DNA of 64,000 nucleotides from Methanocella_A sp963792125 (GCA_963792125.1 CAWBVA010000013.1:372001-436000), one strand, 5' to 3'; counted from the stretch's first letter, positions 10,034 through 19,460 are shown. Notes: generated by a model not told the origin, from the sequence alone. Program-made: numbers and translations.

Positions 10034-10984
10034 CTATTTGGCTAGGGCAGCGGTCACGGCCTCGTCGAGGTCTTTCAGGAAGTACTTCAGCCGGGATGCC
10101 GGGACACGGCCGCCTGCAGCCAGGGGGTGTCCGCCACCGCTGCCGCCGTACCTGGCCGTGGTCGTGCTCAGGATCAGGTTCAGGTTCAGGTTGCCGACGG
10201 CCCGCAGGCTGAAATCGTAGGCGTCCCGGTGGTCGCGGTACTCGGCCGACAGGCCGACGGGCGTGTGCCCGTATACACGGGCGTAGATCGCCGCCTTGGA
10301 CATGCAGGCGTTCTGGTCCATGACGTAGGAGACGTTGCGCAGGCTGACCACGTCCCGGGCCACCCGCTTCCGCAGCTCGTTCTCCTGCCGGGAGGCGACA
10401 ATGGCGTTCTTCGCCAGGATGTCGATGTCCGAGGGCTGGACGTTTTTAGAAAGCTGCGTGACCAGCCATCGCTTGAACTCGTAGTCACGCCGGCCGATCT
10501 CGATGCCCTGTGACAGCGTGCCTGCCTGGTAGTAGAGGCTCCGCTTGTCCCAGTCCTGCACCATCTCGTGGATGCTCTCCGAGTTGTCCCGGTAGTCGCC
10601 GATGGCGCCGTACAGCGCTACCCGGCTCATGTCCGCGGGCAGGTCATTGCGGAAATAGCGGTAGGTCATCTCCGAAGCGCTGGAGGTGAGGTCGCTGGTC
10701 AGCCATTTAGCCTCGAAGCCTTCCGGCAGCGGGTGGTGATCAATGTAGATGACCTCGGAGTTCCTCGCCAGGTCGTCGACCGTCGCCTTTAGCCGGGCGG
10801 ACGTCGGGATGTTGATCGCGATGTCGCAGACTACCACACGGTCGAATCCCTTTGCCTGGTCAAGGTCGGGCAGCACGCTGACCGCGTTCGTGAAGAAGAG
10901 CGGCGAACCCGGGTTAGCCGCGAGCGCGACCGCGCCGGCACACAGGCCGTCGCTGTCCGCGTGGGTAAGAATAATCGTCCTCAT
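10034..10984 (-). CDS. DHH-family phosphoesterase (RecJ/nanoRNase-like)
   Basis: This 316-residue protein has the DHH superfamily layout: HADSDG (motif I), VVCDIAIN (motif II) and YIDHHPLPEG (motif III) in the N-terminal domain, which bind manganese. A C-terminal DHHA1 domain ends with the glycine-rich GGSGGGHPLAAGG. Such archaeal proteins act as exonucleases or small-oligonucleotide/cyclic-dinucleotide phosphodiesterases; the exact substrate cannot be read from the sequence. No partner gene adjoins it. The frame is intact. Confidence 0.9.
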   Translation of the reverse strand: MRTIILTHADSDGLCAGAVALAANPGSPLFFTNAVSVLPDLDQAKGFDRVVVCDIAINIPTSARLKATVDDLARNSEVIYIDHHPLPEGFEAKWLTSDLTSSASEMTYRYFRNDLPADMSRVALYGAIGDYRDNSESIHEMVQDWDKRSLYYQAGTLSQGIEIGRRDYEFKRWLVTQLSKNVQPSDIDILAKNAIVASRQENELRKRVARDVVSLRNVSYVMDQNACMSKAAIYARVYGHTPVGLSAEYRDHRDAYDFSLRAVGNLNLNLILSTTTARYGGSGGGHPLAAGGRVPASRLKYFLKDLDEAVTAALAK

Positions 10985-11036
10985 CTGATCACAGCATTAC
11001 AGGTATGAAAGGATTTTAGATAAACTCTCTGTTCTC

Positions 11037-11774
11037 TCATCCCTTAATCGAACCGTCGCCGTCGTCAAACCCGCTGTCGATGTGGTTGCCGTCGCAGAAC
11101 GGCTTGTTCCCCGACTGGCCGCAGCGGCATAGTGTGACACGGTTCCTGGTTTCGTATTTCCTCCCGTCCGCGGACTCGAGCGGTATGCCGCCTTTGAGCC
11201 ATATCCCTCCGCTGACGCCCTTCTCGGGGTCCTCTATCAGGCTGATCGGAGGGGTCGAAATGAGGCTCGATCGGGCACTTCTTTCTTCTTATCCCAGATG
11301 ACCAGTCGTCCCGGAAGGGCACTGGCCCGCGATCTTTTCTGCCCTGTTCCCGGGTCGCTTCGTCCTTCTGGTTGTACACCAGCTCCCAGACGCCGCCTGC
11401 CTGGTGACAGAAACGGGCGCGGGCGCATAGATGTTTGACATCGAGTAGCGCGATATCCTTGCCGCCGATGGCATCCGCCTCGTCAAGGAACTTTAGCCGG
11501 CTGACTGCCTCGGTACCGTCGAACCCGACTTTCGAATGCATGCCGTCACAGAACGGCTTATGCTTCGACTCGCCGCAGCGGCAGAGCGCATATGTCTCCC
11601 GGTCTCAGGGTACTTCTCGCCCGGCGCCCAATCCGTCGGGCATCCCTGGGCAGGATCAAAGACAATGATCTCCTTTGCCAGCGGCAGGCTCCCCGTAACG
11701 AGGTACGGCCCGTCCTTAGAGACAGTGACTTTACGAGCGGGCGCTTCCTTTCCGGATCTGTCCAGGCATAACAC
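11037..11774 (-). pseudogene. CDGSH iron-sulfur protein, broken by several small insertions
   Basis: Reading across three frames gives a protein of about 243 residues. An N-terminal strand region (KVTVSKDGPYLVTG) is followed by a first CDGSH motif (CRCGESKHKPFCDGMH), a middle Cys-rich segment (HLCARARFCHQAGG) like the divergent 4Fe-4S mono-cluster domain, and a second CDGSH motif (CRCGQSGNKPFCDGNH) close to the end. CDGSH motifs bind 2Fe-2S clusters by three Cys and one His. Extra bases are inferred near 11247, 11272, 11308, 11335 and 11604 (two bases). Removing them makes one frame of whole codons. Both motifs are perfectly kept, so sequencing error is as likely as gene decay. Confidence 0.75.
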
Positions 11775-12174
11775 CTTGCACGATCAATGGACGAGCGCGG
11801 CCATATAGTTTCCCGGACGATCGTTAAGTGACGGAAAACAGTCTGACTGCCGTCGCATGCAGGCCGGTCGTGTGCACACACGACAGCTGACCGGCTTCTC
11901 CAGACGGATAACATTTTTTAGGACCCGGGGCAACTGGACGTGGAGCAAGTACAGAGCTCGTTTTGCGATAAAAGGCTTATCCGAACCTTTTCCGGCACTA
12001 TCTGGACAGAATATTTTATATTTAAGGACAGCCCCGGAGTATATATCAGGTTCAAAACTTCCTAAATGTACTTATATGAGAAGTGATACTAAATCGTCTG
12101 AACATCGCGAACGGAGTAATATATAGTCATTATTCATTCAGCCTGAATGTTATTTTATCCGGAGGATAGCAAAT
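11775..12174. promoter_or_regulatory. Gene-free stretch upstream of aIF2 gamma
   Basis: I see no gene here. The right half is AT-rich with several TATA-like words (ATTTTATATTTAA near 12012, GTATATAT near 12040, CTTATATG near 12071), any of which could drive the aIF2 gamma operon. GGAGGAT at 12161-12167 is its ribosome-binding site. The left part holds a palindromic GTCGTGTGTGCACACGAC-like word near 11866-11884 (CGGTCGTGTGCACACACGAC). Confidence 0.4.
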
Positions 12175-13404
12175 TTGTCACAACCTGTCGTTAACATCGG
12201 TATGGTGGGCCACGTCGACCACGGCAAGACCACCCTGGTGAGCGCGCTGTCGGGCGTATGGACGGACACCCACAGCGAGGAGCTCAAGAGGGGCATCTCG
12301 ATAAGGCTCGGCTATGCCGACTGTACTTTTTATAAATGCAAGAACTGCAATGAGCCGGAGTGTTACTGCTCTGTGCCCAAGTGCCCTGCCTGCGGAGCCG
12401 GCGTGGAAGAACTGAGAACCGTCTCTTTCGTAGACTCGCCAGGCCATGAAACGCTGATGGCCACGATGCTGTCGGGCGCGGCGATCATGGACGGCGCGGT
12501 GCTGGTCATCGCGGCCAACGAGCCCTGTCCCCAGCCCCAGACGAAAGAACACCTGATGGCGCTGGACATCATCGGCATCAAGAATGTCGTCATCGCGCAG
12601 AACAAGATCGACATCGTCTCCCGCGAGGAGGCGATCAAGCACTATAACCAGATCAAGGCCTTCGTGAAGGGAACGGTGGCGGAGAACGCCCCGATCGTCC
12701 CTATCTCGGCCCAGCAGAACATCAACATCGACGTGCTGATCAAGACCATCGAGGAGACCATCCCGACGCCGAAGCACGACCTCGATAAGCCGCCCCTCAT
12801 GTACGTGGCACGGTCCTTCGACGTCAACCGCCCGGGAACGCTCCCGGCAAAGCTGAACGGAGGCGTCCTCGGAGGAACCATATCACAGGGCAGGCTTACC
12901 GTCAAGGACGACATCGAAATCCGGCCCGGCCGGAAGGTCGAGTACGAGGGCAAGACCAGCTGGCTGCCTATCCACACACAGATCACCCGCCTCGTCTATG
13001 GCGGAGACTCTGTCGACGTCGCAACGCCCGGCGGCCTGCTGGCCGTGGGCACGAAGCTGGACCCGGCCATGACCAAGAGCGACGCCATGGCAGGCCAGGT
13101 CGCCGGCAAGCCCGGCACGCTGCCACCGGTGTGGCACATGTTCGTCATGAAGACCCAGCTGCTGGAGCGGGTGGTCGGCGTCTCGGAGGAAGCAATGGCC
13201 GTGAAGCCCATCGCCACCAGCGAGCCGCTGATGCTCAGCGTGGGCACGTCCACGACCATCGGCGTAGTCTCTTCCGCCCGGACGAACGAGGCGGAGGTCA
13301 GGCTCAAGCGGCCGGTGTGCGCCGAGATCGGCTCGCACATCGCCATCAGCCGCAGGGTCGGCGCCAGGTGGCGTCTCATTGGCATAGGAGTCCTGAAGGA
13401 GTGA
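12175..13404 (+). CDS. eif2g: Translation initiation factor aIF2 subunit gamma
   Basis: The gamma subunit is the GTPase core of the archaeal initiator-tRNA carrier aIF2. The 409-residue protein has GHVDHGKT (P-loop), DSPGHE (G3) and NKID (G4), plus the family's Cys4 zinc knuckle (CKNCNEPECYCSVPKCPACG) in the G domain, and two C-terminal beta-barrel domains. Translation starts at TTG, eight bases after a strong GGAGGAT. Length is normal. The gene is followed by an overlapping PIN-domain gene, an arrangement seen in other euryarchaea. Confidence 0.97.
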   Translation: MSQPVVNIGMVGHVDHGKTTLVSALSGVWTDTHSEELKRGISIRLGYADCTFYKCKNCNEPECYCSVPKCPACGAGVEELRTVSFVDSPGHETLMATMLSGAAIMDGAVLVIAANEPCPQPQTKEHLMALDIIGIKNVVIAQNKIDIVSREEAIKHYNQIKAFVKGTVAENAPIVPISAQQNINIDVLIKTIEETIPTPKHDLDKPPLMYVARSFDVNRPGTLPAKLNGGVLGGTISQGRLTVKDDIEIRPGRKVEYEGKTSWLPIHTQITRLVYGGDSVDVATPGGLLAVGTKLDPAMTKSDAMAGQVAGKPGTLPPVWHMFVMKTQLLERVVGVSEEAMAVKPIATSEPLMLSVGTSTTIGVVSSARTNEAEVRLKRPVCAEIGSHIAISRRVGARWRLIGIGVLKE

Positions 13405-13766
13405 AGGTCCTCGTCGACACCAACGGGCTCATGGTCCCGGCGCAGCACGGCATCGACGTGTTCGAGGAGCTGCGGGCGCTGGGCTATGACGAATGCGTGA
13501 TCCCGTCCGCGGTGAGCGACGAGCTGGAATCGCTTAAGAAAAAGGTAAAAGGCAGCGACAGGGTGGCACTGGCCGTGGCCCGGGAGCTGTCGAAGCGGTG
13601 CGAGATCGTGGAGGCGCCAGGATTCGCCGACGATGTGATCGCCCGCCTTGCGAAAGAGATGGGCGCGCCCGTTTTCACCAACGACGCGGCGCTCCGGAAA
13701 CGGCTGAAGAAAGAGGGCGTGAAGACTATCTTCATGAGGGGCCTGCACACGCTGGCCGTCGAGTGA
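13401..13766 (+). CDS. PIN-domain protein (rRNA-processing Fcf1/VapC9-like)
   Basis: The start is GTG at 13401, overlapping the aIF2 gamma stop codon (GTGA), giving 121 residues: MKVLVDTNGLMVP onward. The PIN nuclease acidic residues are visible in VDTN, in the SDELESL helix and in FTNDAALRKRL. Archaeal PIN proteins next to aIF2 gamma resemble Fcf1/Utp24 and may act in RNA processing. No antitoxin-like gene is beside it, so a toxin role is less likely. Assignment to a subfamily is inference. Confidence 0.85.
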   Translation: MKVLVDTNGLMVPAQHGIDVFEELRALGYDECVIPSAVSDELESLKKKVKGSDRVALAVARELSKRCEIVEAPGFADDVIARLAKEMGAPVFTNDAALRKRLKKEGVKTIFMRGLHTLAVE

Positions 13767-13826
13767 CGACTCGACGTCACTCGATATGAATGACAATCAT
13801 TCGATCGCTGACTGGATGGATATTGT

Positions 13827-14408
13827 ATGTATAGAAAAGTGAGGCTTGTAGATATCATCAGGATACCGCCGCAGAGGCTGGAAGAGGACCTTGAGAAAGT
13901 GATCGCGGAGACGCTCCGCGAGAAGCTCGAGGGCCGGATTGACAAGACGCTTGGCTCGATCGTAGCCGTTACGGAAGTCGCAGACATAGGCGAGGGCCAC
14001 ATCCTCGTAGGCGACGGCGCCGTCTACTACGAAGTCGCTTTCGACGCCATCTCGTACAAGCCCGAGCTGCAGGAGATCATCGAAGGCACCGTAGTCGAAA
14101 TCGTCAACTTCGGCGCGTTCGTTGCCGTGGGCCCGGTCGACTGCCTCGTGCACGTCAGCCAGATCGCTGACGAGTTCATGACCTACGACGAGAAGAATGC
14201 CCGGCTGGTAAGCCGTGACAGCAACCGGTCGCTCAACGAGGGCGACAAAGTACGTGCCCGCGTCGTGGCGGTCAGCCTGAACGAGCATGACCCGAGGGAG
14301 AGCAAGATCGGCCTGACCATGCGGCAGGTGGCGCTCGGCAGACTGGAGTGGATCGAGGAAGACCAGAAGAGGAAGGGCGAGAAGCCGGCCGCAAAGGCCT
14401 CTTCGTAA
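13827..14408 (+). CDS. rpoE1: DNA-directed RNA polymerase subunit Rpo7 (E')
   Basis: This 193-residue protein is the archaeal RPB7 homologue, half of the Rpo4/7 stalk that binds nascent RNA. It starts MYRKVRLVDIIRIPPQRL, has the N-terminal RNP-like domain (residues 1-78) and an S1 RNA-binding domain (EGTVVEIVNFGAFVAVGPVD onward). A Lys-rich tail follows. In many archaea the next gene encodes the Spt4-type protein rpoE''; here an unrelated metallopeptidase-like gene follows after 32 bases. Confidence 0.95.
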   Translation: MYRKVRLVDIIRIPPQRLEEDLEKVIAETLREKLEGRIDKTLGSIVAVTEVADIGEGHILVGDGAVYYEVAFDAISYKPELQEIIEGTVVEIVNFGAFVAVGPVDCLVHVSQIADEFMTYDEKNARLVSRDSNRSLNEGDKVRARVVAVSLNEHDPRESKIGLTMRQVALGRLEWIEEDQKRKGEKPAAKASS

Positions 14409-14440
14409 ACCTCTTCTCTTCTTTACTATTTCTTATTTCC

Positions 14441-15124
14441 ATGTTTTTTCTGCCTGGCATATCGAAGACCGGACAGGACCTCGTAACAGCCGCATGCGAA
14501 CGTCTCGGAAAGGATTATCCTGCGCTCACGGGACATGCCATCGTCGTAAGCGTCCCGCTGCCGAAAGCGCTGCACTGGCTCGACGACAGGTTTTCCGGCG
14601 GACAGCTTCACGGCTATGCTATGTGCCTGAACCACTGGCTGCGTTTTCTCAGCATTCCGGTCGTCCTGATCAACGCCGAATGGCTCATGGACTGCGACAG
14701 ACTCCGGCAGCGCTACCGGTATGACGTCGCGACGAATTACCACCCGGAGTGCGGATGCCCGGTCAGGTACATCGTCGCCCACGAGATCGCCCACTTCGTG
14801 TATGTGCGGATGGGCAGGGAGAAGCAGGAAGAGTGGAAGCGTTCCTTCGAGCCGGGAAAGCCGTCGGGCTATTCGGGGACGCCGGAGGAAGGCTTCTGCG
14901 AGGCCTTCGCGGGTCATGTCGCAGGCCTGCAGGGCGTTCATTTCGAGAGGGCGGCCTTGCAGACTCTGTCGCTTGCAACGGGCCTGATAGTTAACTATGA
15001 CCAGGCGTCCGTCGGCTTGCGTCCTGTGTCCTTCATCTTAGCGCACGCGCGCGAGCGCCTGCCCGGCCTGATGCTAATATTATCCATGATCATACCGGGG
15101 TCGCCATACCGGAAGCCAAACTAG
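14441..15124 (+). CDS. Putative zinc metallopeptidase with HEIAH motif
   Basis: From the ATG at 14441 the protein is 227 residues. It contains a zincin-type motif HEIAHFVYV around residue 113 and, about 45 residues later, EEGFCEAFAGH, whose Glu could be the third zinc ligand (a gluzincin-like spacing). The tail is rich in hydrophobic residues. No signal peptide is obvious. I do not recognise a specific family; SprT-like or similar small zincins are possible. It follows rpoE1 on the same strand and may be co-transcribed. Confidence 0.6.
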   Translation: MFFLPGISKTGQDLVTAACERLGKDYPALTGHAIVVSVPLPKALHWLDDRFSGGQLHGYAMCLNHWLRFLSIPVVLINAEWLMDCDRLRQRYRYDVATNYHPECGCPVRYIVAHEIAHFVYVRMGREKQEEWKRSFEPGKPSGYSGTPEEGFCEAFAGHVAGLQGVHFERAALQTLSLATGLIVNYDQASVGLRPVSFILAHARERLPGLMLILSMIIPGSPYRKPN

Positions 15125-15186
15125 GTGACGTCGATGAGCAAGGCAAGGCCTCGCAGATAAGTTTATGCTGGAAGATACGGGAGTCT

Positions 15187-16056
15187 ATGGCTGCTGCAGG
15201 GAGTGACATGAAGCGGGTACACATTTCAGGGGATACGTATTACGTCCCCGGCATCACCAACGTATGCCTTTACAGGGACTACATGATCGACCCCAGCAAC
15301 AACGAGAACGTGGACTGGGACCACCCGCCGGAGGTAAAGTACGCCCTGGTCTCGCACCTGCACACCGATCATTTCTGGAACGGCGCGAAGATGCGCGCGG
15401 CCGGAGCAAAGGTATACGCGCCGCGCTGCGAGCGCTCTGCCATCGAGAACACGGACATCAACGTGAACGGCAACTTCTGCTGGGCCGTGCCCCCGGAGGG
15501 CATGCGGCCCTGGTATTTCACCAGCGTGTCCTGCCCGGTGGACGGTGCGATCGACGAGCTGGACATGCCCCTGAAGGTTGTGCCGTTACCAGGCCACACC
15601 CAGTGGCAGGTCGGCTTCCTGACCCCGGACAACGTGCTGGCCGCCGCCGACGCCATCGTGACTAAAAAGGTCTGGGATACCAAGAGGATCGTCTATTACA
15701 CCAGCCCCGATGACGCGAGACGCTCGCTGGAATACATCCGCGACTGTGGCGCCGATTACGTCATCCCGTCCCACTGCAGTCTCCTGTCGAAGGACGAGGC
15801 GGCAGAGCTGGCGGAAGTAAACCTGAAAGGCATCGACATGCTGGAAGAGGCCGTCCTCAAGGTGCTCGGCCGGGAAGAGCGGACCACTGAGGAAATGGTG
15901 AGCGGGACCGGCTGTGCGTTGAAGATCAGGGACGACTTCACAATGAACATCGTAGTGGAGACCACGGTCAGGGCATTCCTGTTCATGTTGAGCAGGCAGA
16001 ACAGAGTGCGCTATCAGCTACGCCAACATAAGGTTTACTGGCAGGCTGTGTCGTGA
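15187..16056 (+). CDS. Metallo-beta-lactamase-fold hydrolase (copy 1)
   Basis: This 289-residue protein has the MBL metal motif HLHTDH (HxHxDH), a later LPGHTQWQVGF carrying the third His, the ADA segment with bridging Asp, and a final PSHC segment. A C-terminal helical part of about 80 residues follows, often seen in single-protein MBL hydrolases. Substrate is unknown. A second start at 15208 (MKRVHISG) also has an upstream GGGAGTGA. It is a paralogue of the gene at 18542-19347, and the two flank a dehydratase-like pair and a cupin. Confidence 0.85.
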   Translation: MAAAGSDMKRVHISGDTYYVPGITNVCLYRDYMIDPSNNENVDWDHPPEVKYALVSHLHTDHFWNGAKMRAAGAKVYAPRCERSAIENTDINVNGNFCWAVPPEGMRPWYFTSVSCPVDGAIDELDMPLKVVPLPGHTQWQVGFLTPDNVLAAADAIVTKKVWDTKRIVYYTSPDDARRSLEYIRDCGADYVIPSHCSLLSKDEAAELAEVNLKGIDMLEEAVLKVLGREERTTEEMVSGTGCALKIRDDFTMNIVVETTVRAFLFMLSRQNRVRYQLRQHKVYWQAVS

Positions 16057-16068
16057 ACCGGGCGGTCT

Positions 16069-16081
16069 TCGCGCGCGCGTG
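16069..16081. repeat. CGCGCGCG-cored intergenic motif
   Basis: TTCGCGCGCGCGTGG lies between the converging MBL and activator genes; one of about ten such sites in gene gaps of this window. Confidence 0.5.
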
Positions 16082-16095
16082 GCTGCCAGCAGGAA

Positions 16096-16854
16096 TCATT
16101 TCTCGCTTGCGATGAGCGCCGCTCCCAGCGCCCCGGTGATCTGCGGCTGGTCAGGCACGAACAGCTTCACGCCCAGTTCCCGTTCCAGTGCCGCCCTGAT
16201 TCCCTCATTCTTGGCCACCCCGCCGACCAGCGCCACGTGTTCCTTCAGCCCCATAGGCCTCGCCATGGCGGCCACACGCCGGGCGATGCTGTCGACCAGC
16301 CCGGCGGCGATGTCCTCTTTCGAGCGCCCCTGGGCCCGGAGCGAGATGACCTCGGACTCGGCGAACACGGTGCACATGCTGCTGATGCTCGCCGGGCCTG
16401 CGATGCTATGGCGAGGCGTCCCAGCTCGTCGACGGAGACTTCCAGCGCCCGGGCCGTATGCTCCAGGAACCGGCCGGTGCCTGCCGCACACTTGTCGTTC
16501 ATCTGGAAGTCCGTCACCCGCCCGTCCTCGATGACGATGACCTTACTGTCCTGACCGCCGATGTCGATGATACCCGCGGACCTCGGGGTACAGGAAATGC
16601 ACGCCCTTCGCATGGGCAGTGATCTCGCTGACTGCCTTTCGGGCAAACGCGATGCTGTGCCGCCCGTATCCGGTGGCGACCACATTATCCGCCTGCTGTA
16701 CGCCAGCATCTGCGAGGGCATCTCTGTATACCATTTCAGCCGCCTTCTGGAAATCGAAGCCTGCCGGTACAATCCTGTAAGCGGCGATCCGGCGACCGTC
16801 AACGACGACAGCCTTGGTCGTCGCGGAGCCCGCGTCTATACCTGCAGAGATCAG
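16096..16854 (-). CDS. ASKHA-family activator of a 2-hydroxyacyl-CoA-dehydratase-like enzyme, frame broken
   Basis: The reconstructed protein (about 252 residues) is a BcrAD/BadFG/HgdC-type ATPase: GIDAGSATTKAVVV (phosphate 1), IIDIGGQDSK (with the nearby NDKCAAGTGRF whose Cys helps bind the shared 4Fe-4S cluster), SSMCTVFAESEV, and VALVGGVAKNEG (adenosine motif). It would drive ATP-dependent electron transfer to the partner encoded just upstream. Frame breaks lie near 16573 (one extra G) and 16400. The start appears as CTGA overlapping the partner's stop, where ATGA would be expected, so either the start is CTG or that base is wrong. Confidence 0.82.
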
Positions 16855-18018
16855 GAGATCATCTCCAGGAACGCGTCTACCCGCAGGCCGATTTGTCCTG
16901 CGTCTGACGAAGAGTAGTCAGTCTCGATGGCCAGCATGGGTATCTTCGCCTGCTTCAGCGCCTGCTGGACGCGGTACTTTTCTATGTTGTAGCCATGGCA
17001 GCCCTGCAGCGAATAGTACACGACGCCGTCGGCCCGGTACTCCCGCGCGAGCGCCACCATGCTCATCGATCCGTCGGTCGTTAGGCGTCATGCAGGCGCA
17101 GGGTATCTTCAGGTAACGTTCGGCGATAGCCTGCATGGGCGGCTTCGTCTCGTCCACCAGGTGCTCGAACGACCGGGTGCCGGTGCAGCTTTCCTCGACC
17201 ACGATGATGCCGCCGTGGCCTTCAATGATCTCCGGGACCTTGGTGTTGCCCGAGGCCATAGGGCAGCCGGCGATCATGATCCGGGGCTTCGGCTTGCCAG
17301 CGGGCGATTCTGTGCGCTCGATCTCCTCGCACAGCGCCCGGACATGGCTCCGGAAGACGGCAGGTGACAGGAAGTACTGCTTCTGCATGACTTTCAGCGT
17401 TTCCAGCCCGGTCAGCGGTGGTACATCGCGCTTTCGATAGTCGAACAGCCTCTTTAACAGGAGCCGTGTCTCGTTGGCAGACCTGATCTCCGCTGCCAGG
17501 CGATCATCGGTAGTACGGATGCCGGTCAGTCCTTCCAGGTAGTCCCTGAACCGCTCCAGCTCGCCGGTGAAATACCGGAGTGCGCCGGGGCTGTCGGGCA
17601 TCTGTGGCAGGTCGATCACATATGTCGGCATACGCTGGCCGAGCAGCTCGTACATCTTTTTCTTGCCGTCGCAGGTCGCTTCTGCTACGATGGCGTCGAC
17701 CAGCCCGAAGTGCGGGCAGGCCTCACCAGTCCCGCAGGTGCCGCCAGCCCGGCTGGCGCCGCTGACGACAGCGCCGAACGAAGACTTGATCAGCGGGCAG
17801 ACGCTCCGGGGCAGGTACTCTTCCGCGAGGGGAATGGTGTCGCTTTTGCCTCCGCAGAGGACTACGCGATCAGCCCCTGCCGCAAAAATGATCTCGTCCG
17901 GCACGTAGAGGCAGAAGGTGCCGATAATTTTCCTGCCATCTGTGCGCTCCCTGCCAAGCTCGTTGATCCGGTTGCCATAGGAGTTAACAAAATTTTCAAG
18001 ACTGTCCAGCCGCCCCAT
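16851..18018 (-). CDS. 2-hydroxyacyl-CoA dehydratase-like (double-cubane cluster type) protein, one extra base
   Basis: The gene encodes an HgdB/BcrC/YjiM-family protein of about 388 residues after removing one base near 17067. Conserved parts include TFCLYVPDEIIFAAGADRVV, GTCGTGEACPHFG, the central IMIAGCPMASGNTKVPEII and the C-terminal VVYYSLQGCHGYN, with Cys residues suited to iron-sulfur ligation. Proteins of this type that occur singly with one activator include the double-cubane cluster proteins, strong reductants of small molecules. A true dehydratase would normally have two such subunits and only one is present here, so the double-cubane type is favoured by inference. Confidence 0.82.
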
Positions 18019-18077
18019 AGAATACCCTGTCCTACTACACTAAAAACGCCGTGCTTATATCGTTTCCTGTCCGGTGC

Positions 18078-18455
18078 TCAAACCCCGGGCTGCCGGGATA
18101 TAAGCTCCGTGTCCTCGTGCGAGTACGGCGGGGAACAAATGCATAGAATGCGGACGCCATTTCCGCCGGCCCTGACGTTGTGAGGCGTTCCCGGGGGTAT
18201 CAGGACAGCATCGCCTTTCTTTACGTCAAAACGCCTATCGCCCAGCCTCATCGATCCCGAGCCTTCGGCGATATAATAAATCTCCTGCGACCTTTTGTGG
18301 ACATGGGCCTCAGTCTCGTCGCCGGCCTTCACGTACGCCTCGGCGACGCTCACACCTTTTACAGGCGAGGAGCCAGGGTGGTACAGCTCCCATATGACCG
18401 ATTTATCCTTCGTGACGTACGATTCTGCGTTCTCACGGTTCCTGATCAACGACAT
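18078..18455 (-). CDS. Cupin-domain protein
   Basis: This 125-residue protein has a single cupin barrel. Motif 1 is GDETEAHVHKRSQEIYYIAEGSG (metal-binding His and Glu residues spread over this stretch), and motif 2 is GDAVLIPPGTPHNV. These are small beta-barrel proteins that bind metals or small ligands; substrate cannot be read. It precedes the dehydratase-like pair on the same strand and is divergent from MBL copy 2 with an 86-base gap, suggesting a shared regulatory region. Confidence 0.85.
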   Translation of the reverse strand: MSLIRNRENAESYVTKDKSVIWELYHPGSSPVKGVSVAEAYVKAGDETEAHVHKRSQEIYYIAEGSGSMRLGDRRFDVKKGDAVLIPPGTPHNVRAGGNGVRILCICSPPYSHEDTELISRQPGV

Positions 18456-18541
18456 GCCCCCGCGCGCTGGTAATGTTTATCACTGTTGAGTCGCTATCAA
18501 CCAGATGTATTATCGGAATACCCGGTAATAAAGTGATGCAT

Positions 18542-19347
18542 ATGGCGGACTGCAAACAGGTGGCCCCCGTCAAGGTGGCCGGCAACTCCTATTATCTGCC
18601 GGCCATGAGCAATGCGGGGCTTTTCAAGGGATACGTGATCGACCCGGGATGTGTGGATTTCGCCGAGTCTGTCGGAACGACGTCGGGAGGAACGACGTAC
18701 ACACGGTACTCATCACCCACGGGCACAACGATCACTTCCGGCACGCCCACGAGTTCAGGGAGAAGGGCGCCAAGGTCATCGCGTCCCGTGACGATGCGCT
18801 GCTGGTGCGCTGCCCGGAAGTCAACGTGCGTGGCCTGTTCAGCTGGGCAAAGCCGCCAATCGAGATGATCACGCCCTACTTCCAGGGCAACGCCTGTGAG
18901 GTCGACCTTTACATCGAGGAATGGCGGGACTCGTCCGTCAGTTCTGTGCCCCTGCCCGGCCACACGCTGGGTCAGTTCGGCTTCATCACCGAGGACGGCG
19001 TGTTCTATAGCGGTGATGCGGTGTACGGGAAAGAGGTCTGGTCGAAGTACAAGCTGCCATACAGCATCGACCCCGACCTGTGCCGGAATTCACTGGAGAA
19101 AATGAAGGAGCTGGACTACGACTACGTGGTGCCCGGGGCAGGACATGTCATGGGCAGGGCGGAAGCGCTGTCGGCGGCCGACAATCATATCGAGCAGCTG
19201 AACCACGTCGACGAGATCATCCTGAAGCTGATAAAGGAGCCCGTGTCGACCGAGGGCCTCGTCACCATGCTATCGCAGGAGCTCAGCCTCTACAAGAGCC
19301 TGAACAACTACTGGCTGACCGCTGGTGATGCTGAAGGGGCATCTTAG
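18542..19347 (+). CDS. Metallo-beta-lactamase-fold hydrolase (copy 2), frame broken
   Basis: The protein starts MADCKQVAPVKVAGNSYYLP and after an 11-base surplus near 18676-18686 continues NDVHTVLITHGHNDHF (HxHxDH motif), LPGHTLGQFGF, and VVPGAGHVMG. The surplus (AACGACGTCGG) looks like a local duplication: a second copy of AACGACGT lies just after, and deleting it gives 264 residues in one frame. It is clearly related to copy 1 over the whole length (compare YYLPAMSN with YYVPGITN, and LPGHT regions). The C-terminal domain is shorter than in copy 1. Confidence 0.8.
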
Positions 19348-19460
19348 CAGTCTGATTAATCGGGGCAAGGCGGCCTACCGGCTGGAGAACTATTGCATGT
19401 ACTGGTACCGTGTAGCCTGAAAAAGAGAGCGCAACGGGACTGTTTTGCGGGTACTGGAAA

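Noticed and set aside
15043..15054. A CGCGCGCG-like run in the metallopeptidase gene as another copy of the intergenic motif
   Set aside because: It lies inside a coding frame and lacks the flanking GCCGCT or GCGGCC words, so it is probably codon use (Ala-Arg-Glu-Arg).
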